A DNA stretch of 64,000 nt from Onthophagus taurus (taxonomy: Eukaryota; Arthropoda; Insecta; Coleoptera; Scarabaeidae), in assembly GCF_036711975.1 (NCBI RefSeq), contig NC_091966.1, positions 13,089,501 to 13,153,500 of the forward strand. The letters run 5' to 3'. A program made the translations under genes and the position numbers. Each line of letters begins with the position of its first letter. Position 1 is the first letter of the stretch. Below the pieces are notes generated by a model. It had not been told where the DNA came from. It made no database searches and was given only the letters and a program-made list of their open reading frames with translations. Positions 25,604 through 36,583 of this stretch are shown here, piece after piece.

Positions 25604-26060
25604 AATTAACGCAAAATGTGATGTACAAAGGTAGTAGGTAAATAGTAAAACCTTGATATAACGATACTCGTTAGAACGGACTTCGGATAAAATAGGCATT
25701 ACTTCAAAGTTTGTTGTTTCAATTACTTCTATTGTAGTATTTTCAGTATTGACTGGTATCTCCATAACAACTGGTATTTCCTGCTGTTGTTCAGTTAACA
25801 CGTAAATCACTTGTATCTTCAAGTTTCCTTTCCTCCGCTCTTGACAGTATTTCGTTAAGATGCTCTTCTGTTTGTAATTTTTTAATTATGTCGCTTAAGA
25901 AGTTGTTAAGGATAAACCAATCTTTGGGTTTGTTCCAAATAATGCCCTGAATGGACTACGACCAATAATTCTATGATGGGAGCAGTTTTTTTGAAACTGA
26001 ACGAAGTAGCAGCCAATTGACCTACTGGTGGAATTATAATGAAGCATCCAGTACTATCCT
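25604..26060 (-). pseudogene. Decayed integrase-type (KRBA2-like) retroelement protein
   Basis: The minus strand encodes in successive frames HRIIGRSPFRALFGTNPKIG, then KKLQTEEHLNEILSRAEERK, then an acidic segment TEQQQEIPVVMEIPVNTENT. The first two are typical of the end of integrase domains in KRAB-A-domain-containing-protein-2-like insect proteins, where RSPYEALFGxxPKxGL and an EED-rich helix are conserved. Frameshifts and a stop separate them. This is a fragment of a domesticated-looking or retroelement-derived gene. It ends about 200 bp beyond the 3' end of the P5-like gene. Confidence 0.55.
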
Positions 26061-26227
26061 ATACTGCCCTGTGATTCTAGATGTCGTGGTCGCCCATGAA
26101 TAATTTTCAGATCGGCCCATAATTGACCAATTCTCTAATTACACACAATTATTAATTAGCTGTAACAATTTTTGAATCATATTTAATTCAGATTATTATC
26201 ACACAAAGTTTAATATTTAAATTACGC

Positions 26228-26233
26228 TTTATT
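26228..26233 (-). terminator. Poly(A) signal AATAAA of the P5-like gene
   Basis: AATAAA on the minus strand lies 60 bp after the stop codon of the P5-like gene. It is the first canonical signal downstream. Confidence 0.6.
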
Positions 26234-26292
26234 GTAACAACATTGGAACATATCAAAAATATCAAATATAAAAATTGTTGTAAAATCTAAAA

Positions 26293-27536
26293 TTATAATT
26301 CATCTCTTTTCCATGGTCTATAATCAGGTAAATGATCGAATAATGGGATAGGTCTCCCTGTAAAACCGTCACTAAGAATATCCAAAATCATTTTATTAAT
26401 GTTATCTGGATTATATTTTTCAGTTAAATGTGCTGTTTTTAATGTTTTTACTTCTACGGCAACAAATATTGGGTAATTAGTGGGTGAGATATCCAATAAT
26501 TTTTCTGCCATCTTCATCACACCCTGCCTAATTAAAACCCATCCCGCGGAAATTGTTTTGAAGTTATTCGCAACGTCTTGTATTAAACTTTTAGTTTTTT
26601 CTTTGCATTCTCTATTACACTTTTCATAGACGGGAATAAAAGTTATCAGGCAATATTTTTTGAATTGACACACTTCTGTAAGAAGAGTTTCAGTCCATAA
26701 TTCTTTTATTCGCGGCTTTTTTACTTTTGAAAGAACGAAATCCACCAATTTGTTACCGTAGGTGGTACCGTTGTACTCAACTTCATATCTATAGAAGAAA
26801 ACAAATTAAATTGCTTCATTAATTTAATAATAATGCATAATACTAACCTATCATATCTTTTTCCATAAAATAAAACAACAGTAGGGATTCCATCATAATT
26901 ATACGGTGTGCTACGTTTCGTGATATCAAACGCTCCAACACTAACTAAATCATCCAAACTCTCAGCAGCATACTCAATCATTTTAATGTAATCAACAAGC
27001 GTAACGTTATCTTTTGAATCATAAAACGCTATCAACCAAAACGTGGATCCATTTTTGCCATTTTTAATCATCTCGTCATCCGTAAGCTCCTTCACCAATT
27101 TATGATCGCTCAATCTTTTTTGTTTACCATACTGAACTTTCCGCATCAAAAAAGCTCCGATAAAATCAATTATTGCTGTAGCATTCATTTTTCCTGTGTA
27201 TTTAATTTCTTCAGAATCTTTATCGATAACCACCATGGTGGGTATTTTCCTTATATCAAATCTATGAGCTAGAATGGGGTATCTATCTACATTAACAGAC
27301 CCAAATTTGGCAAGACCCAACATTCGTTTTGCAGCTTGTTTAAAAGCTGGTATCGCATTTTCTGAGTGCGTATTATAAGGTATATAAAAGAATAATGCCC
27401 AAACTTCATGACCTCGTCCCACAGCAAAATCGAAATCTTGTTCTTTTAAATCAACAACATTTTGTTCAGCAGTAAATGTCCCGATTCCAGTTTGAATTAG
27501 TAAGGTGGCGATTATAAATGAGAAATGTTTCCACAT
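26293..27536 (-). CDS. PDIA6/P5-like ER protein lacking both CxxC redox sites
   Basis: Two exons, 27536-26848 and 26788-26293, with a 59-bp GT-AG intron at 26789-26847, encode 394 residues. Residues 1 to about 20 form a signal peptide and the protein ends KRDEL, a KDEL-type ER-retention signal. Two thioredoxin folds follow the P5 order. Around residue 50 the canonical FYAPWCGHC is FYIPYNTHS, so both cysteines are lost (Asn55, Ser58). The second fold has FYDSKDNVT around residue 171, again without cysteines. The cis-proline turns KIPT (Pro99) and GIPT (Pro218) remain. The C-terminal third matches the redox-inactive b domain of P5, with paired cysteines in CQFKKYC and a YPIFVAV strand. The usual acidic tail before KDEL is almost absent, so the protein is shorter than P5 (about 440). 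I infer a chaperone or binding role without oxidoreductase activity. P5 family membership is well supported. The function is not known. Confidence 0.88.
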
Positions 27537-27567
27537 TGCGAAAAATAAGTTAAATCTTGAAACAAAT

Positions 27568-27575
27568 TGACGTGA
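27568..27575 (+). promoter_or_regulatory. UPRE-like motif TGACGTGA near the P5-like start
   Basis: TGACGTGA lies 32 bp upstream of the start codon of the P5-like gene, read on the plus strand. TGACGTG(G/A) is the core of the unfolded-protein-response element bound by XBP1/ATF6. Such a site would suit an ER-chaperone gene. It is one 8-mer in AT-rich DNA and may lie in the 5' UTR, so it is only suggestive. Confidence 0.35.
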
Positions 27576-27599
27576 TTACGTATGTTGGTTGTGGAGATG

Positions 27600-30500
27600 T
27601 AAATAAATTTAATGTCGTGGATACCAAGAAATTATTATGTTTTCTTTCAAGGATTACTAGGACTAAACTTTACAAAGAGAGTAAAAATAAATATTTTAGG
27701 AAATAAAGTGAAAGTATTTGAAATATTTGATGATGTTAATTATAATGTTACTAGACAAATTTTTAATAAAATATAGGTTTAGTGTTAGTTTTAAAAATGC
27801 TTTCTATACTTTGTACTAAGCAGATCGAATGTTAATGTACATATCCCAAATTTGCTTATAAACTCTATGACGTCTTTGTGCAGGATAAGTTGTGTTCACT
27901 GTTCAATTTTATATGTCTTATCCAAATGAAGGGTTCGTCCTGTTCAAATGATAGACAAATTCGATTTAAAATTGAACTTGTATTTATGTCGAAGTTGCTT
28001 ATCTAATTGATGTTGTTAATGATTGTAGGCAGTCCAGACTCCATATCTTAGACTTTCAGAAATGCTTATTTAAGTGCGCTTCGAGCTTAAAGTGAAGACT
28101 TATTTTTCAAATAACTTAAGAATGAGAAATAAGCTGTAATAATTCGTCGCGAAATGATTGGTGTATAAATGGGTATGTCAACTGTACAATAAATTGTCGA
28201 TTGCATCATTGAAATCATTCAAATCACACGAAGAAAGCGACATCTTTGCGGATATATTTAAATTATCTATTCTGAATGTTTTTCGATCGATCAGCACAAG
28301 TTGAAAGCTTTTCAAAAAATTTGAGAAAGGTATACCAATAGGCTGAGTATTTGGTTCACTAAAGCCCTACCAGTATGCCTATCAAACGGGAAAAGCTACC
28401 TCTATATATCTTCAGTATCCAGGAAAATGAAACTTTGGTTTTCTACGTATAGAAGGTGTTTAATAACACAATATTGCTATCTTACAATAGCTATTCTCGA
28501 TAGAAATATAGAGAAGACGATCTTTGTGTCTTTCACTGCAAAGAAATCCTCTCATAGAATATCAAAATGCAAAATCTTTGCTACAAAAGCAAAGTTGTCG
28601 TAATAGATTTACAAGCTGACCCTTGAATTAATTTCGAGTACAGTTGTATGTGGTCATAGGTATAAACACAAACCAATACTTGTAAAATTTGGGTGCAATA
28701 AGATACACGATAACTGATGCAACACCAGATATGCTTTCATTGAATTTGTATATCGAGAGAGTGATTTGAACGACCATTTATGAAGTGGGCAAGGATCTGG
28801 TTATGTAAATGGGAAATTCGCCAGAATTGTGGGAGAACACAGATATAGTACGCATCAGAATTCGAACGTTCATTTCCAACTTCGACACCACATATAGAGC
28901 CCTAGGCAAAGAAACGTATGATTTGATTTTTCTGGTAAAAGCTTGGATCTGTAGCTTAGTTGTCTATAGATCTTCCTTGCTGCCAGAACTTTTTAACTTG
29001 GCTAACTTTAAATTTTTTTAAGTCAGTTTTAACTTAGTGGTGGTGCTTCCGTCGGTCGACATGCAGCCATCAGCCCAGAACTGATGGAGAATGTATTGTG
29101 GTTGACTAAACGAGAGCTTACATAATTTCTGTCCAATACTGTAATGTCCAATGTAAATACTAAAAGTCATTCAGTTCATAGTCAAAGAATTTAAGCAAGT
29201 GCAGATAAAGTTTTTGTCGGTAGTAGTTTTTATAATATCTATCCCCTAAAATTTGCTGCTGTTGGGTAATTGTAAAACCTGTAGCCCTCTGCGGAAAAAT
29301 CGACTTCTAACACCTTAAGAGTCCAACCCTAATGGACAATTATGATGCTATTCGTCTTTAAGCAACCTTGTTGTCCAGATATGTATCGTGTTTTTATTTC
29401 TATTTCCATAATAAATCTAATTATCTCACATTACATACTATATGATCCTTTATATTTCTTTACACTGCTACATATCGTACTATAAATGGCATCATATCTT
29501 ATTATCACTCAAGACAAACTTCATTATCTCATTAATATAGTTCCTATTATATCTCATATTAGGCTTAATAACCATTTAGAGTTGTCGTTTTTACATTATA
29601 TCCAATCATATCACACTGTATTGCCTTAGTGCATTGATATTAACTATTGCTTAGATCACAACCCATATCATTGTCTATATCAATGTTATTATAAGCATTT
29701 GGACATTTAGGCATAACAACAATTTTACAACTCATGTCACTTTATTATCTCGTTAGCATAGCTCATCCTATATTTTATGTTCTGATATATTACATAATAT
29801 CACATCACAAAAAAAATTAACAAGATAATCTGTTAAATTAAGTTCTGCTAGAAAAAGTGAAATTTAAAAAATCGCCTTAAAGCTAAAATGATGGAGATAA
29901 ATTTGGAGAATCAACACAAGTGACACTCTGATCATTAACAGTTTAGTAGCACGATAACGCAATTTGATAAAAAAAATTATATCTGATTGTTTCTTATGAG
30001 TATAAAATATTAAAAAAGTAAAAACAATCACTCTTCTTTATAATTAAAGATATAATTTATCATTTCTAAATCTTTTAAAATTAAAAGATTTGATTTCAGT
30101 TGCAATACTTATATTTAATCATTAATCATTTAGAGTGCACGCGTCAATGAATTTTTTTTGTGATTCTTCAAATAAATGTAACAAATGTAAATAAATAATA
30201 ATAGAAAGAAATATGGTGATAATCTCGTAGAAAAAAAGAAAACAATAATTTAAATAGCAGATGTGCCACCACTGTAATAAAAAGTGAAGATTTATTTATA
30301 TCTTTTCTTGTAAATCTTCCATCAAAACTATTTTTCATCGAATTTTATTTTTAAATTCTTAGAAACAAAAATTATTATCGTTCAACGTCCGTAAAACAGT
30401 TTTTTCTCCTTTATTATTTCGCCATCAAAGCCATTAATGTCTCACCATAACCGATGCATTATTTACGGCGAGAAAGAGAAAAGTGTCGGGCAACTTTTGA

Positions 30501-31529
30501 ATTTAATCGGCTCGCAGGGCGACCGGACATTCGGGTGATAAATAGTAAAATAATTACGGCCTGTTCCCGGTAATGGACGGGTGCGAGCTCGGGCGCCTTC
30601 CGCCGTATAATTTCCACTGGAATTCCTCTTGCGGTCGCGTTTATCATATCGTCCGTTTGTCCCCCGTTCTCTCTCACTCTCTCCTAGCTAAACAAAATAC
30701 CTTGATGCAGAAGCAAAATACCGCTAATGTGTGTGCATTGGCGGCTGCAACATTGCCTAATCGCACCCACGGGCTCACAAAACCCCAACAACACCGACCA
30801 ACCTCTGCGACAATGCAGTCTGGTTAATTACAAAGTTATAAACTCGTTAACTGACTGTCTACTGGTAAAACGACCGGAAAAAGACCTACTCACACCTGTA
30901 CCGGTAAAAGTAAACTAATGTACTTGAATTAAATAAATAGTAAAAATTTTAATTATGACGATTATAACGAAAACAATTACAATAATAGTTATTTATATTA
31001 CAAGTGGGCTAGAAACATAATTACTGGGTACTGAGTGTGGAGAATCACACGAGTACTGTAATTATGCTTTAGCCTACGTGTGATAACAACATTTTATCTA
31101 TGACTTCTAAAAATGACTTAAAAATCAATTTCTTTAAAAAGAGTTATTTTGACATTTATACAAATATTTTGAAATGATTGTTAACAATTTTGAATTAATG
31201 TCAGTTTCAATAACATGTTTACTCATCTGGAATAAGTGTTTCCAAATGTAAAAACATAACAATTAATGTTTATAATAAATAGTATTGTTTTTCTTTAAAT
31301 AGGTAGCACTTTTTCTTTTATATTGTTGCTCGTTTCAATAAATTAAGTCTATTCTGATTGGGCTAAAAATGCGTTACGTAATGAAACCAGTGCGGTAATG
31401 AACTTTATTACGTAACTCAAATCACCTCAAATAAGTGTGGTAATGATGACTTATCCAAGCAGTCGTAGATAAAACAAATTAATTAATAATAAATCGTATT
31501 TGGTGAAACCTTTTGTATTTAAAATATAT
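27600..31529. other. Intergenic stretch, one GC-richer island and a decayed AT repeat
   Basis: No gene is supported. From about 29395 to 29810 words such as TTATCTCATTA, ATATCAT and TATATCTCATA recur irregularly, as in a decayed short repeat. A hairpin AAATCTTTTAAAATTAAAAGATTT lies near 30068. A GC-richer island at about 30440-30910 has only short conflicting frames. The remainder is AT-rich. Confidence 0.4.
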
Positions 31530-31889
31530 TTAAGTACAGCTAATTTCAATTCTAAGCTTGTCTAGGCTTTCTTCCTCAAAAAAGTCTAGGGGAGCAACGA
31601 GAACGTTATCATTGTGGCGAATGAATTCAGAGCGGCAAGGGAAAAAGTTTGAAAAGAAACTTTCGGCCGTTACATTAAAAACTTCCGAATTAAAACTTTG
31701 CAGGGCTTCTTCTAACTCTTGGTCGTCGGCATCGTCGTCGTAGTCGACGGCTGCGGCACGAGGCAATTCAAATTGAATTAATCTATATTTTTGCGCCGTT
31801 CCGTCCCCCAGGCGACACTAACGTGACTGGAAATTTCATTTACGACCAGATAGAAAGCTTCCGGTCCGTTGGTAAGCTTCATCTTTACT
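31530..31889 (-). pseudogene. Probable terminal exon of an unrecognised gene, with one frameshift
   Basis: Behind a good acceptor (TTTGAACTTCAG) the minus strand reads VKMKLTNGPEAFYLVVNEIS...VSVAWG. A run of five G residues (31805-31809) then breaks the frame. The next frame continues DGTAQKYRLIQFELPRAAAV, an acidic stretch DYDDDADDQELEEAL, a hydrophobic and acidic tail, and a TAA stop at 31530. The two halves fit naturally if the G run had one more base, so about 119 residues of one exon are likely. It may be a pseudogene, or the base may be a sequence error. The segment coincides with a GC-richer island. I do not recognise the family. Upstream exons would lie at higher coordinates and were not found. 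Confidence 0.5.
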
Positions 31890-31899
31890 CTGAAGTTCA

Positions 31900-33827
31900 A
31901 ACGATAAAATAATACTTTTAAAAATAACTTGAATGTCATGTTTCAATAATTTTATTGGCAGTCATAAATTAACTAACAATAAGAAGAATAATGGTTATTA
32001 AATAGATAAACATTAACTGTAGCGTTAAATAAAGTATAACAAAAATTTTGTATCTCTCGTTTATTTTAAATTTCCACGAGATGAGGTATTATTTATTTTG
32101 AAATATACGATTTAAACCTTCACAGAATGATATCGTATTGCACACTATCTAGATTATCACATTACATGCATAGTAATTCCTTTCAAGTGTACTCGAATGT
32201 ATTTCCAATTTGTAATAGATCGCTTAGTAAATACGGAAAATTATGTTATTTCCGGTTGATACAAAATAACACTACATATTGTATTACATTTATTCATTTT
32301 ACACGAACATGTAAAGTATACACTTTAATAAACAAAATTAATTTATTTGTTAACCAGTTATTACCCTAGGGTGAGTCAATAGACGAGATTAATCCTGTTC
32401 ATAATGACATAATATTGACGACAAATTCCGAATGAAGGAGGAATGAAAAGAACGCGTAAAGAATTAATGCGTTCATTGAGTGTAAAACAGCTTTTGTCAC
32501 CGATGATGCACATAACGCCAAATAACTAAAATGCGAAGATAAAAATTGCTACAAGATGTGTCTTTAAACAAATCACAAATGCATTGATAATATTCTCTAT
32601 GATCCAGTCAGCCATGAACCATAAGACTTGAAACTTTCGAATATACTGCATCCATCACAGCTTTTTGGCGGAAATGATGCGAGGCAATATCAGTGCTGAC
32701 TTGTTAAAGCACACAGTTCAGAAAAATTATGCTTGATTGTGCATAATACATCAGCGTCTACTAATGTAAGACCATACAGCCCAGCAAAATCTTTTGGTCT
32801 TATTAGATTGGAAATATAACTTATTAGATTGGATATAGATTGGAAAGTGACAAAAGAGGATAGATAAAGAGGGCTGATATTTATCCATCAATCTATGTTA
32901 TTGCCGAAGCAAAGAAACAGTATTATTCTACGAATATTAAGGTAACAGAAAACGAGGCTGTAGAGGTAATCAATTTTCTTGTACATACTATACAGTGCTT
33001 GGTGCTGATACGGATTTATATAATATCATAAAATATTTCGAAGGACATTTAAAAAAAAATTAAAATTCAGATACAGCTAGAAAATTCAAAGACATCTATT
33101 ACAACTTCTTTTAAATCGAAAGATACAGAGTTTGAGTTTTCTATCTTCATAAGTCGTAGTAGATTAATTAATAAAGATTTTAAATCATTTGTTAGTTAAT
33201 TGCTAAACAATTGTTTCTTCAGAGTCGTTTAAGATTAATATTAGAGCTTTATATCGATTAGGAGGGAAGCTGTGCTTCATGAATATTTAATACTTAGGTC
33301 ATCAACTGGTGTTTGATGATCAGGCCTTTGTTTGCAGGTCATCGAGTGATATTATTTAGTAGATTGAGATTAATTTCGCACATCAGTAAGTGGCTGCATA
33401 TATCAGATACTCGAACAAAGGATAAAGAGTTTGTCAAGTATTAAATATTAACCTCGAATTGATAAAATTTTAATAAAGTTTTCCAGCCTTTTCCTGGCTG
33501 CTGGCTTTTTTTGACTTGTTTCACATGATTTTATCCTCTTCTGGAAATTCCCTATCGACGAAGTTAAATCAAATTTGTCATGGTGCTTATTTTTTATCAA
33601 TACTGCGTATTTTCTGACAAATAAAATATATGATTTTAGTCTGACAGTCGATGAAAAGTTGCAGGAAAAACTATTTGATGAAATTTACAAACGAAGTTAG
33701 TAGCCAGAAGTGTAAACCCAGAATAGGTAGTAATAAAATGTGCCCTAAGGATAACTTCTCCATGTAATCAAAATATATATTAACGGAAACCTTATTTATT
33801 TCACAAATCAAAAATTTGCGGACTGAG
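31900..33827. other. Intergenic stretch with a block duplicated near the lipocalins
   Basis: No gene is supported. The part 32105-32380 resembles segments at about 36118-36200, 38780-38895 and 43210-43300 and is listed separately. From 32400 to 33820 the sequence is AT-rich, with short words repeated (AGTAGATTGAGATTAAT type) but no recognisable domain. Confidence 0.4.
32105..32380. repeat. Diverged copy of lipocalin-cluster flanking sequence
   Basis: GATATCGTATTGCACACT at 32128 resembles GATATCATATCGTACACTGT (about 36136) and CGTATCGCATTGCACA (about 43254). The later part, with ACGAACATGTAAAGTATACA and AATTAATTTATTTGTTAACC, resembles 38825-38885 (GCGAGAACATGTGCATACA, GCTAATTTATTATTAACT) and 43960-43985. 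These look like flanks duplicated along with the lipocalin genes, and this one may mark a lost copy. Similarity was judged by eye. Confidence 0.4.
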
Positions 33828-33943
33828 AAGATTAGTTACTACTTATAGAAAATTAGATACTGCCGGTAGAAGAGTAAGTACTACGAATGGAAGACTAGAT
33901 ATTGTTTGCAATAACGAAAGCAGAAAATTAGTTACTGCCCTTG
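33828..33943. repeat. 21-bp minisatellite (GAAGATTAGTTACTAC type), split by an insertion
   Basis: Consecutive units start GAAGATTAGTTACTAC, GAAAATTAGATACTGCC, GAAGAGTAAGTACTACG, GAAGACTAGATATTG (a longer 33-bp unit) and GAAAATTAGTTACTGCC. Most are 21 bp. The same pattern resumes at about 34380-34416 with GTAGAAAAGTAAGTAC and ATGGAAGATTTAATAT. The array therefore appears to have been interrupted by the intervening retroelement fragment. Confidence 0.6.
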
Positions 33944-34379
33944 TCCTTGTCGCTTTGACGTTAGCCTCTTCTATCTGCCTCTGTCCTCCACCTCACATCC
34001 TCTTCAGGTCCTGCCATACATCATCTTTTCAGCGATTTCTAAATCTTCCTCTGGCTCTCGCTGTTCCAACCACATCGCCAAAGATCCTTTTTTGATTCCC
34101 CTTCTATCAAGGTATCCATTTCATAGTTACATCGGCTGCGTTATATTCCGTTTTCACACACTACTCCATATATGTTGCGAAGCAACTTTTTCTCGAATAC
34201 CGTCAATTAATTACATCCTTCCCTAAAGTTTATTCCTGTCAATGCTGTCAAAGGCCCTCTTCACTTTTCCTCTCATATTCTCCCTTATCGTATATTTGCA
34301 CATTTGTGGCGACTCTCTTTTTTACCCTTGTGTTTCTCTATATCATCCCCATCCCTGCTCCATTCTTCTCTCTTATGTT
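33944..34379 (-). pseudogene. Internally deleted non-LTR reverse transcriptase relic
   Basis: On the minus strand, near 34258-34226, the sequence encodes KRAFDSIDRNKL, the first palm motif of non-LTR reverse transcriptases (FxKAFDSxDRxxLW). Downstream pieces include KKGSLAMWLEQREPEEDLEI and MYGRT, in several frames and reminiscent of the C-terminal end of such proteins. Only about 430 bp remain, so most of the polymerase is deleted. The fragment sits inside a minisatellite. Confidence 0.5.
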
Positions 34380-34429
34380 GGTAGAAAAGTAAGTACAGTT
34401 AATGGAAGATTTAATATATTATAAATAAT

Positions 34430-34792
34430 AATTTGAATTAGTTTTCGTTGAGGAAAGAATCCTTGTCGTTATTAATTTTATTGGAAAAATAACTGATTTA
34501 ATGGAACGTTAGTATGTGCCTGTGTAATACAATACCACTAAACATCGATGTGAAATTTTAGAATTCCTAGATATGCCGCCATAACACAACGCACGTTTTA
34601 TTTTTGTATTTATTATGACTAACTTTTTACTGGTAAATCTTAAATTTTACTGGTAAATTGCATCACATACAACACTTTTTACTTACAAATTATTACGTAA
34701 ATGAAATAGTTCTGTGTCTTCGTAAATTTCCTTGCTTAATTGTGTAAGTACAAACATTTCATGCAACATGTTTCAACAATTTTATTTTAACT
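34430..34792. other. AT-rich 3' flank of the first lipocalin gene
   Basis: Nothing recognised apart from a minus-strand AATAAA at 34781-34786, a few bases after the lipocalin stop codon, which may serve as its poly(A) signal. Confidence 0.5.
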
Positions 34793-35763
34793 TTAACAAT
34801 GAGATTGATCAACAGTGAACATGTTTAATTTGTCACCTTTAAATCCTGTGTTCAATAAGGATTTGTGAGCATTTACTATTATATCAGCGCTTGGTTGACG
34901 AGTTCTTGTTGTAATAAACAATACACCTAAAAAAATAATACATTACTTTAACAATATGTATGCTGTTATGCTGTCTTTTAATCGAAAAATTTTATAACGT
35001 TGTTAAAATATTATTCCTTTAAAGACAATAATCAAAATAAAAATTAACATTTTCGAACTGACTTTGGGTGATTAATATGGAATCTTATCTTGGTAAAACT
35101 AGTTATCGGGATATAACCAAGATAAAAATCCAATTAAAAGTTTGAACAGTTGGTGTAAGTTTTTGTATAACTTACACCAACTGTTCAAACCTCCTTGTGG
35201 GTGATCATTTTTACATAAGAACCAAACTGCATAAGATATGTAATCTGTATCGACTACAGATAAAATGGTTGGGGCTAAAAAGATGATTATTAATTATGTA
35301 ATGTCTTTTTTGCTTAATTTTAAATAAGTTTTGTATTCTTACGAAATTCACGTGATGCTGCTAGGTATTGCGAATTCGAATCCAGTTGATATAATGGAAT
35401 ATGAACTTCATCTAGAACACTATTTACCATAGAAATTATTGCGATTGATACTTCAATATGTTGTGAATTGTGATACTTACCCATCTACAAAGCCGCTTTC
35501 GAACATATTTTCAGAGGTAACAGTAACATGTAAACATCTCTTTTTGCTTTTAGGTGCATTTCCCACTTCTATCGCATGCCATACTCCTCGTATCTTAAAA
35601 TATATTAACAATGTATAATGAACTAAAAATCCAAGTCTTAGATTATTATTACCTTAGATTTGTCATAATTGAGTATAGATGGTATTTGTCGATTGCACTT
35701 TGGTATTTCCGCACAAGAACATATAACAATCGTAAACAATAATACCAAAAAATATTTAATCAT
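34793..35763 (-). CDS. Apolipoprotein-D-like lipocalin, copy 1
   Basis: Five exons (35763-35653, 35593-35481, 35419-35343, 35274-35191, 34926-34793) give 172 residues. All introns are short GT-AG. Exon 1 holds a signal peptide (MIKYFLVLLF...) and IPKCNRQIP. Exon 2 has the lipocalin G-x-W signature in IRGVWHAIEV and a cysteine in KKRC. Exon 4 has VVDTDYISYAVWFLC, the second conserved lipocalin block (TDYxxYA). Exon 5 has FITTRTRQ, the third block, and ends FTVDQSHC. Four cysteines could form the two usual disulphides. The protein should be secreted and bind a small hydrophobic ligand such as a lipid, pheromone or pigment. The ligand cannot be read from sequence. It is the first of three tandem copies. 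Confidence 0.92.
35140..35190. repeat. Perfect 22-bp hairpin at the intron 4 splice donor
   Basis: GTTTGAACAGTTGGTGTAAG... at 35140-35161 and its exact complement at 35169-35190 form a 22-bp stem with a 7-nt loop. On the coding (minus) strand the stem starts at the first base of intron 4, so the GT donor is base-paired in the hairpin. Copies 2 and 3 lack it. Confidence 0.85.
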
Positions 35764-35827
35764 TTTAATATTAGTCGTTACAAAGACGAATAAAATAATT
35801 AAACAATGTTATGATTGAGATTTTTGT

Positions 35828-35834
35828 TTAAATA
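35828..35834 (-). promoter_or_regulatory. Core promoter TATTTAA of lipocalin copy 1
   Basis: TATTTAA lies about 65 bp upstream of the start codon within the block TATAATTAGAACAAGTATTT. Almost the same block precedes copies 2 and 3 at a similar distance. This conservation, in otherwise diverged flanks, supports it as the TATA element. Confidence 0.6.
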
Positions 35835-36583
35835 CTTGTTCTAATTATACCAAATTGGTACACAACCTAAACAAAATAAGATAAATATATTTTGAAATTT
35901 AAAAAGATGACTAAATTAAAGAGACAAGCTCGTATACATGGCGAAAAGATAGTTTACGTCCAATATTATAATACCTATTTTATCAAAATTAAAACTAAAA
36001 TTGGTTATTTTATTGTTTAAAAGTTAATTCTAAATTTGTTGCTATTTATGATTGCTTACAATATCCATAGATAAATAAGTGACTTATTTAATTAATATGA
36101 TAATAAGTTATTTTTACGAAATAATTTATATAAAATGATATCATATCGTACACTGTCAAGGTTATAACATTATAAAAATAATGTGATTTCTTTTAAAGTG
36201 TAGGAACGTGAGTCCATATTTAAATTCATTCAAATAATTCTGTAATAATTTAATTTCTCATCTCAATTTCTTATGATTTAACAAAACCTATTTTACAATG
36301 TTAGTACAATTGTTAACAATAATGAAAATATTGATGGTTACAATTCACATTTTACTTTCGTAGTTATTTCATGCATGTATTCAATAATTTAATCCAAAGG
36401 AATTGCAATCCCCTTTTCACCAAGATTGTGCAGAACATAATTGCAGAAGTGATATAAATAAAGTAAAAATTGACAAATCTATAAGCATGTTGGAACTATT
36501 TTGTAGTTTCTCGGAAAATAAAAACAGTTTTAAGATGTAAGATTTAATCATTGTAATATTAATCATTGAATTTGATTTTAAAT

